Shown here piece by piece: positions 40,881 to 46,143 of a stretch of DNA of 46,143 bases (positions are counted from its first letter, which is position 1; every line of letters begins with the position of its first letter). The position numbers and the translations under genes are program-made. This stretch comes from Arachidicoccus rhizosphaerae. Lineage in GTDB: Bacteria > Bacteroidota > Bacteroidia > Chitinophagales > Chitinophagaceae. A model generated the notes under the pieces. That model saw only the letters and a program-made list of their open reading frames with translations, made no database searches and was not told the origin of the DNA. Location: contig NZ_FNQY01000030.1 of NCBI RefSeq assembly GCF_900107765.1, positions 1-46,143 on the forward strand, in the 5' to 3' direction.

Positions 40881-43259
40881 ATGGAAAATAATAACCTCAA
40901 AACGGCTTTCCGGAGCCTGAAAAAAGATCGGACATTTTCCTTACTCAATTTGGCAGGGCTTAGCCTCGCCTTGTTTTGCAGTTTAATGATCCTGCTTTGG
41001 ATCCGGGAACAAAAAAGTATCGATAATTTTCATAACAATGGCAAGGACATCTATATCATTTACGAGAATTTGCATGTGGAGGGTGATATTAATTCCAGTT
41101 ATCGGACTCAGGGCATACTGGCTGCACCGCTGAAAGAAAAAATTCCGGAAATTAAGGAGGCTTCTAATGTGGCATGGCTAAAAGATGAACCGGACAGAGC
41201 CATTTTTAAAGTCAATGCAAGGCAATATCAATTTGAGACCATCTTTGCCGACAGCAATTATTTAAAAATTTTAAGTTACCCACTGCTGGCCGGAGATCCC
41301 AATAAGACATTGAATTCCCCCAAAAGCATATGTATCTCTGAGAGCATGGCCAAAGCCTTATTCTCAGATCCCAACAAAGCCATCGGGCAAATCATCAGTT
41401 ATGACGGGAAAAAAGATTTAAAAATTACGGCCGTATTTAAAAACCAGCCTCCAGAAGCCTCGCAAAGATTCGACTGTATTATAAATTGGCCCACATTTCT
41501 GGAAGAGAATACCTGGGCTAAAGATTGGGGAAATGTAGGGACCAATACGTTGGTTATGCTTAAAAAAAGCGCAGACCCCAAATTAACGGCAAAAAAGATA
41601 AAACATTTTGTAGATACCTATGTTAAACCGGACAACCACTATCGTATAACGCTGGGCTTGCAAAGGTATGGGGATAGTTATTTACATGACAAATTTGAAA
41701 ACGGGCAAATTTCCGGGGGTAAAATCCAGTATGTGCGTCTGTTTAGGCTCATTGCACTTTTTATCATGATTATCGCCAGCATCAATTTTGTCAATCTTTC
41801 CACAGCCAGGGCCGTTACTCGTGCCAAATCTACCGCGGTGAGAAAAATTATCGGAGCAAGCCGGCGTTCCCTGATCTGGAATTATCTGACTGAAGCATTT
41901 ATAGTAACCCTGCTAGCCACCCTGATTGCCCTATTTGCCGTAGCGGCGGCGCTGCCAGGGTTTAATCAGTTAACGCACAGCCACAGCTATATCCCTGGAA
42001 AGGATCCGATATTCTGGGCAAAATTAATTCTTTTAGTACTTCTCACCTCCTTGGCTGCAGGCCTGTATCCGGCCATTATGACCACTTCTTTCAAACCCAT
42101 AGTCTTTTTACAGAAAACATTATCGGTGAATAAAAACTCACTGATATTTAGAAAAGGGTTGGTCGTTTTTCAATTTGTCCTGGCTAATTTGCTGATAGCC
42201 GGTACGGTGATCATCTTTCAACAAATTCATTATATTCATCATTTGGATTTAGGATTTGACCGCAATAACCTCATTGAATTGCCCGTAACCTCCAATATCG
42301 CCAGCAAATATGAAGCTTTTAAAAATAAGGCTCTGCAAATCAATGGTGTCCAGTCGCTTTCAAAAATGGGCGAAAACCCCACCTCTGTAGGTAGTCTAAC
42401 CTTTGGTGTAAGCTGGCCCGGGAAAAATCCAAATGATAAGATTATGTTCAATAATGCTGCCATCGGTTATGATTTTGTAAAAACCCTCAAACTTCATCTG
42501 AAAGCAGGAAGGGATTTTTCAAAGGCATACCCTTCGGACACCGTTGGTTATTTAATTAATGAGGCCGCTCAAAAGGTGATGGGATTAGACCAGGCAGTAG
42601 GTCAGCCGCTGAATTTCTGGGGCCACCAGGGTAGCATTATTGGCGTTTTGAAAAATTTTCATTTTTCTTCCCTCCATGATCCGATTAACCCAATTATTTT
42701 TTATTACGGCGAGAACAAAGACTGGGGTAATATTTTGATCAGGGTTGAGCCTTCCAAAACAAAGGTCGTGTTAACCAGCCTGGAAAAATTATACAAAAAC
42801 ATAACGGGTGGCGCTGAATTTACTTATACATTTTCAGATGACGATTTCAATAAGATGTACCAGAAAGAGCAGCTCCTAAGTAAATTATCCGGTTATTTTT
42901 CTTTTATCGCCATTTTCATTTCCTGCTTGGGGTTACTAGGCTTGATTATCTTTGCCGCAAACCAACGGACAAAAGAAATCGGTATCCGCAAAATCCTGGG
43001 AGCAAGGGTCGGGTCCATCCTAAAGATCCTGTTGAAGGAATTTGCGCAACTTATTTTTATTTCCATCGTCATTGCAACGCCCCTTTGTTTTTATCTGATG
43101 CAAAAATGGCTGGGAGGATACGCCTATAGAATCCAGATACATTGGTGGGTCTTTTTAATCGCCGGCTGTGTGTCCGTGATTATCGCCTTTTTCACGGTCG
43201 GCTATCAGACGCTTAAAGCGGCTGTAGCAAATCCCGTGGACAGTCTTCGCAGTGAATAA
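40881..43259 (+). CDS. FtsX/MacB-type ABC transporter permease
   Basis: 792 residues. Architecture of the eight-segment Bacteroidetes permeases: membrane segment at about 18-42, a MacB periplasmic domain (about 45-270), a FtsX block with three segments (about 285-405; FVNLSTARAVTRAKSTAVRKIIGASRRSLIWNYL), a segment near 430, a second periplasmic domain (450-660), and a second FtsX block (670-790; NQRTKEIGIRKILGARVGSILKILLKEF) ending in PVDSLRSE. Such proteins work with a separate LolD-like ATPase and transport lipoproteins, peptides or signals; no ATPase gene is adjacent. Two-component systems often control them, but none is here. A perfect dyad lies just upstream. Confidence 0.9.
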   Translation: MENNNLKTAFRSLKKDRTFSLLNLAGLSLALFCSLMILLWIREQKSIDNFHNNGKDIYIIYENLHVEGDINSSYRTQGILAAPLKEKIPEIKEASNVAWLKDEPDRAIFKVNARQYQFETIFADSNYLKILSYPLLAGDPNKTLNSPKSICISESMAKALFSDPNKAIGQIISYDGKKDLKITAVFKNQPPEASQRFDCIINWPTFLEENTWAKDWGNVGTNTLVMLKKSADPKLTAKKIKHFVDTYVKPDNHYRITLGLQRYGDSYLHDKFENGQISGGKIQYVRLFRLIALFIMIIASINFVNLSTARAVTRAKSTAVRKIIGASRRSLIWNYLTEAFIVTLLATLIALFAVAAALPGFNQLTHSHSYIPGKDPIFWAKLILLVLLTSLAAGLYPAIMTTSFKPIVFLQKTLSVNKNSLIFRKGLVVFQFVLANLLIAGTVIIFQQIHYIHHLDLGFDRNNLIELPVTSNIASKYEAFKNKALQINGVQSLSKMGENPTSVGSLTFGVSWPGKNPNDKIMFNNAAIGYDFVKTLKLHLKAGRDFSKAYPSDTVGYLINEAAQKVMGLDQAVGQPLNFWGHQGSIIGVLKNFHFSSLHDPINPIIFYYGENKDWGNILIRVEPSKTKVVLTSLEKLYKNITGGAEFTYTFSDDDFNKMYQKEQLLSKLSGYFSFIAIFISCLGLLGLIIFAANQRTKEIGIRKILGARVGSILKILLKEFAQLIFISIVIATPLCFYLMQKWLGGYAYRIQIHWWVFLIAGCVSVIIAFFTVGYQTLKAAVANPVDSLRSE

Positions 43260-43398
43260 GGCTACCCAAGATCTAGGCTATTGTTCAAAAATGCCGTCTT
43301 TACATAAATTACTCTTCATCGTTATTTGCTCCATACACATTTCACCCTAATTCCGGAGGTCTGTAAAGAGAACGGCTTTAAGCAATTACCTTCTTTCA

Positions 43399-43426
43399 GC
43401 AGCAGGGATCTATCGGATCCCGCTGC
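43399..43426 (+). terminator. Probable terminator after the ABC permease
   Basis: GCAGC-A-GGGATC, loop TATCG, GATCCC-GCTGC: eleven pairs with one bulged A, then ATCTTTAT. The T-run is modest. The short ORF spanning it (43326-43529) is not protein-like. Confidence 0.5.
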
Positions 43427-43468
43427 ATCTTTATCTAAACCAAGGATTTGGCACATTTATTTAAACAA

Positions 43469-43514
43469 AAAGGCAGCTATAACGGATGTATATAACATCT
43501 GTATAGCTGCCTTT
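43469..43514 (-). terminator. Terminator of tRNA-like RNA copy 2
   Basis: AAAGGCAGCTATA (43469-43481) pairs with TATAGCTGCCTTT (43502-43514), with inner CGGATGT/ACATCTG pairing; on the minus strand it ends in TTTTTGTTT. Its sequence is unrelated to the copy 1 terminator. Confidence 0.8.
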
Positions 43515-43532
43515 AAGGTAAGTTTTTAAAGC

Positions 43533-43747
43533 TTGCTGTAGGGGTAGGAGTCGAACCTACACGAGGCAGTTGGCTTAAGTACAAAATCCGGTGGTCAACC
43601 CCGGTCTCCCTTGCGGGTGCTCTATACTCAGTTTATCCTGTGATCCTCACCCTCGAGACGAGAGGGCATGTCTGCCGAAAAGTTTCATCACCCCACAATG
43701 TTTAAGATCTGTGAATGTCCCGGGATATTCCCGTTTTCATCCTTTGA
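43533..43747 (-). ncRNA. Unclassified structured RNA with tRNA-like 3' end, copy 2
   Basis: The core from TGTGGGG (43697-43691) to CCCTACA (43543-43537) is almost identical to copy 1, with about ten differences in 160 bases. T-arm: GTAGG-TTCGACT-CCTAC. All core helices (GGCAG/CTGCC, CCCTC/GAGGG, CCC-GCAA-GGG, CCGGGG-TTGA-CCaCCGG) are unchanged. The base after the acceptor is G, but then CAA instead of CCA, so a CCA end would have to be added after processing. In the 5' domain the inner hairpin is CGGGA-TAT-type (43721-43733), different in sequence from copy 1 yet still paired, while the outer stem GGATG/CATTC is kept. Differences are also seen around GTACTTAAG in the 3' internal loop. Confidence 0.72.
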
Positions 43748-43749
43748 TA

Positions 43750-43783
43750 GTGCAAAGATAGGCCCGGGGTATGTTTATTACAA
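43750..43783 (-). promoter_or_regulatory. Promoter of tRNA-like RNA copy 2
   Basis: On the minus strand TTG (43783-43781), 20 bases, then TATCTTTGCAC (43760-43750) with the exact -7 box TATCTTTG. Start expected near 43747. Confidence 0.7.
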
Positions 43784-43807
43784 ATTATTCAAACTTTTTT
43801 TTAAAAT

Positions 43808-43824
43808 ATTAGATTATATTTAAA
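43808..43824. promoter_or_regulatory. Dyad 3, imperfect TTAGAT-N3-ATTTAA, between RNA copy 2 and the Lrp gene
   Basis: ATTAGAT-TAT-ATTTAAA resembles the two perfect dyads near copy 1. It starts 48 bases upstream of the copy 2 -7 box end, exactly as dyad 1 does for copy 1, and ends 43 bases before the Lrp/AsnC ATG, so one site could control both directions. TTTTAAAA (43799-43806) is also position-conserved. Confidence 0.55.
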
Positions 43825-43867
43825 AATTAATTATTATATTTGATTAATAATTAAAACAGGGAGAAAT

Positions 43868-44350
43868 ATGAGCCAAAAATTAAATTTAGACAAATTGGAT
43901 TATCAGATTATCCAGGTCATGATGGAGAATGCAGAAATCTCTTATGCCGACCTGGGTAAAAAGCTATTTGTTTCAGGTGGCACTATTCATGTAAGGATAA
44001 AGAAGTTACAGGAATATGGTATTGTCACCGGCTCCCGGCTGAATATCAATACCAAGGCCCTTGGTTTTGACGTCATCACTTTTGTCGGCATCTATCTGGA
44101 AAAAAGCTCTATGTATGAAGATGTTGCAACAGAATTAAAAAAGATCCCGGAGATTGTCCGGTTAAATTATACAACCGGCACTTACAGTATGTTCGCCGAA
44201 ATTGTCTGCAAGGATATCCGGCAGTTAAAACATGTCCTGCATGATGAATTGCAAAATATCAAAGGCATTGAAAGGACGGAGACGCTGATATCTCTGGAAG
44301 AGAGCTTTAACCGTAATGTGCTCGTGCTTGACGAAGAAGAGATTAACTAG
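43868..44350 (+). CDS. Lrp/AsnC-family transcriptional regulator
   Basis: 160 residues. The N-terminal HTH is LDKLDYQIIQVMMENAEISYADLGKKLFVSGGTIHVRIKKLQEYGIVTGSRLNIN (about 6-60), with the recognition helix around SGGTIHVRIKKL. The C-terminal RAM/AsnC ligand domain covers about 65-145 and ends in TLISLEESFNR. These proteins form dimers to octamers that bind dyads and respond to amino acids. It is divergent from RNA copy 2 across a 100-base gap holding dyad 3, and therefore probably controls itself and the RNA. The ligand cannot be predicted. DUF2157 follows 43 bases later. Confidence 0.93.
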   Translation: MSQKLNLDKLDYQIIQVMMENAEISYADLGKKLFVSGGTIHVRIKKLQEYGIVTGSRLNINTKALGFDVITFVGIYLEKSSMYEDVATELKKIPEIVRLNYTTGTYSMFAEIVCKDIRQLKHVLHDELQNIKGIERTETLISLEESFNRNVLVLDEEEIN

Positions 44351-44393
44351 GCCTTCTTTTGCAGGTAAAATACGATTCACCTAAATCCTTGTT

Positions 44394-45521
44394 ATGCAAT
44401 TAAACCGCCCCCAGGCAGAAATACTCCATAAGGTACTGACACAGTGGGAGAACTCCGGCAAAATCACACCCGAGCAGGCCAGGGAGCTTAAACAAAGCTA
44501 TACGGTCCGGAGTTTTGACTGGAAGATGATGGCCCGGTATTGCTTTATCATAGCGATCCTTTTAGGCGTGGCGGGCGTGGTGGCTACCTTTGCGGACCGG
44601 GCACTGATCCGGTTCTTTCAATCCATGGTGGATAGGATTTACAATGCGCCTAATTTTATTCTGGCCGTTATATGCGCTGTTATCGGTTTCGTATTCTTTT
44701 ATTTCGGCGAAAAAAATAAACAAGCCCAGCCTTCCAGAATATTTACCAATGAAGGCTTTATCTTACTGGGCGCTACCTTTACCGCCTTTACGGCGGCCAA
44801 TCTTGCCGCCATGACCGGCACGGGCGATATTTATTATATCACCGTTTTTCTGGTCGCTACCCTACTGTATCTGGGACTTAGCCTGAAACTAAAAAATGCC
44901 TTACTCTGGTTATTTACCCTGATTTCTTTTACCGTTTGGCTAGGGGTTCTGACCGGCGTTTCCGTCCATTGGAAAGCTTACTTTCTTGGTATGAACTTCC
45001 CGGTGCGCTATATCCTGATAGGCGCGGTCCTACTCACCGTTTTCTGGCAAACAAGAAAATTCTCCTGGTGGAAAGGTTTTTACCCGATCAGCCATTTCTA
45101 TAGCCTGCTGCTGCTTTTCACCGCACTTTGGACAAGCTCCGTCTTTGGCAATACCGCTAACTTTGACATCTGGTCCAAAACACAGCAGTGGCATTACTGG
45201 CCCTGGGCCTTACTGTCCACAGGTTGGGCGGCGGCGGCCACCTACTGGGGCAGCCAGAAGCAGCAGTTACAATTACGAAGTTTTGGCATTGCCTTTTTAT
45301 TCTTAAATATCTACACCCGTTGTTTTGAGTATTTTTGGGAAGGCACGCCTAAAGCGGTTTTCTTTATCGCGCTGGCCGTTTCTTTCTGGCTGATAGGCCG
45401 CAGGGCTGAAAAAATATGGCACCTGGACCTGAAAGGCTCTAATAAACAACTCAGCCGCTCCGGCGCCCCCCGCTCAAAACAGGATGCCACTAAAGACTCC
45501 GACAAAAACCATAAGGGCTAA
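44394..45521 (+). CDS. DUF2157-family membrane protein
   Basis: 375 residues. A soluble N-terminal segment (LNRPQAEILHKVLTQWENSGKITPEQARELKQSY, 3-36) is the DUF2157 start; about nine or ten membrane segments follow (from about 45 to 345), then a basic, Ser-rich tail. Function unknown. It is on the same strand as the Lrp gene with a 43-base gap, so co-transcription is possible. Confidence 0.8.
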   Translation: MQLNRPQAEILHKVLTQWENSGKITPEQARELKQSYTVRSFDWKMMARYCFIIAILLGVAGVVATFADRALIRFFQSMVDRIYNAPNFILAVICAVIGFVFFYFGEKNKQAQPSRIFTNEGFILLGATFTAFTAANLAAMTGTGDIYYITVFLVATLLYLGLSLKLKNALLWLFTLISFTVWLGVLTGVSVHWKAYFLGMNFPVRYILIGAVLLTVFWQTRKFSWWKGFYPISHFYSLLLLFTALWTSSVFGNTANFDIWSKTQQWHYWPWALLSTGWAAAATYWGSQKQQLQLRSFGIAFLFLNIYTRCFEYFWEGTPKAVFFIALAVSFWLIGRRAEKIWHLDLKGSNKQLSRSGAPRSKQDATKDSDKNHKG

Positions 45522-45793
45522 AGGCGGTAATTATTGGCTAAATCTTATTTAGAGGTGCCGGCCAGGCCAGTCCAGAAAAAAAACAAAACCCATCCAATAT
45601 CGTCACTTTAAAGATAAGACCAATCTCCATTGACTCACAATAATTGTTATTTCTTACACCTAAAAAAAGGGCAAAAACGGTAAAAATGGCAGTTAAGTAT
45701 GGCTGGATGGCCGCCTGGGCTGATTTAGCGCTTATTCCACGAACTTAGCAGGTAGCAATATTTTTATCCCCTAACAGCACGCGCCGCTTGTCA
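45522..45793 (+). other. Intergenic region, nothing recognised
   Basis: 272 bases between convergent genes. A-rich runs at 45577-45592 and 45661-45690; no clear hairpin terminator, promoter or ORF. Confidence 0.4.
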
Positions 45794-46143
45794 TTAACAC
45801 TCCGCTACCTGGTATTGACTGACCTCCCGTTTTTCAGATGAGAAAGTAATGCCTACGGCCAGTTTCTTCCTGTTATCTGCTGCATAGGGCTGCAGATAAC
45901 CCCTGTCTTTGATCTGCTGCAGGGCTTCTTCCGCAGTCCCGTCCAGTTTTAACTCCAATGCATAAATAAACCGTTCCGTCTTGACGAGTACATCAGATCT
46001 GCCTTTTGCGCTATGTACTTCCGTATAAACGTCCACGCCCGTCAATTTAAATGTTAAGTATATAATTACATTGAAAATGGACTCCGTGCCGGCATTCCAA
46101 TGATCATAAGGAATAGTGGCTATCAGACTGTTTAGCTGAGTAA
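45794..46143 (-). CDS. C-terminal part of an AAA-ATPase-like/PD-(D/E)XK nuclease-family protein, cut by window edge
   Basis: The frame is open from the window end to the stop at 45794, about 115 residues, so the gene begins outside. Reading in that frame gives LIATIPYDHWNAGTESIFNVIIYLTFKLTGVDVYTEVHSAKGRSDVLVKTERFIYALELKLDG and ends with KKLAVGITFSSEKREVSQYQVAEC. The pattern G-R-S-D then A-L-E-L-K is the D...ExK core of the PD-(D/E)XK fold found at the C-terminus of the large AAA-ATPase-like/DUF1703 proteins that are abundant and mobile in Bacteroidetes. Their function is unproven. A TTG near 46045 could look like a start, but upstream residues are family-like. Confidence 0.8.
   Translation of the reverse strand, partial: TQLNSLIATIPYDHWNAGTESIFNVIIYLTFKLTGVDVYTEVHSAKGRSDVLVKTERFIYALELKLDGTAEEALQQIKDRGYLQPYAADNRKKLAVGITFSSEKREVSQYQVAEC

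Noticed and set aside
43326-43529. Plus-strand ORF after the ABC permease
   Set aside because: It covers two terminator hairpins and has no protein-like features.
43533-43747. tRNA with a group I intron
   Set aside because: No anticodon arm or D-arm halves are found around the insert, and the conserved P, Q, R, S elements of group I introns are absent.

Overview
The window looks like a chromosomal segment of a Bacteroidota bacterium, probably near Chitinophagaceae (family level is inference). Support comes from promoter-like boxes matching the Bacteroidetes -33/-7 pattern (TTG, then TAnnTTTG, as in TAACTTTG and TATCTTTG) before several genes and RNAs, an N-acyl-ornithine arginine pathway with an ArgF'-type transcarbamylase, an S16 protein with a long Ala/Pro tail, DUF4783 and DUF2157 proteins, and a stand-alone FtsX-type permease. 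I see no rRNA, no canonical tRNA and no CRISPR array.

Layout. 1-1.1 kb: a membrane protein in two frames, split at a T7 run. 1.2-6.4 kb: a TlpA-like lipoprotein, argH, gluconate kinase, a TMEM175-type channel, a small membrane protein, and a DUF2975 plus YozG-type HTH pair behind a perfect palindrome. 6.5-14.5 kb: a minus-strand arginine operon read as acetyltransferase, argG, argC, argD, argF', argB, argE, with a leader that encodes an Arg-rich mini-peptide. 14.6-24 kb: a lipoprotein, queG, a DUF5009/HGSNAT-like acyltransferase, a GH59 galactocerebrosidase, CBS and STAS proteins, and clpC. 24-31.7 kb: an M48 peptidase, a small exported or membrane protein, a SulP transporter with a beta-carbonic anhydrase (probably one bicarbonate unit), an isoprenylcysteine methyltransferase-like protein, and rpsP/rimM separated by a terminator. 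31.8-36.9 kb: kbl, murF, a group II intron placed right after the terminator of a DUF4783 gene and 34 nt before murF, then that gene. 37.1-38.7 kb: gpmI.

38.7-45.5 kb holds the most unusual feature: two nearly identical minus-strand structured RNA genes (about 38780-38993 and 43533-43747) without an obvious reading frame. Each has a Bacteroidetes-type promoter, a 5' hairpin domain, a core with a perfect tRNA T-arm and a 7-bp acceptor-like stem, and its own terminator. Copy 1 also encodes discriminator G plus CCA at the right place. Upstream of each -7 box, at exactly the same distance (47 nt), lies a TTAGAT-N3-ATCTAA-like dyad, although the sequence between is otherwise diverged. Copy 2 is divergent from an Lrp/AsnC regulator gene, which makes that regulator the natural candidate to bind the dyads. 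An MFS transporter, a decayed duplicate of its 3' end, and an FtsX-type ABC permease lie between the two RNA loci.

The window ends with a DUF2157 membrane protein and the C-terminal part of a PD-(D/E)XK nuclease-family protein that runs off the edge. All function calls rest on motifs and gene context read by eye; no database search was possible.
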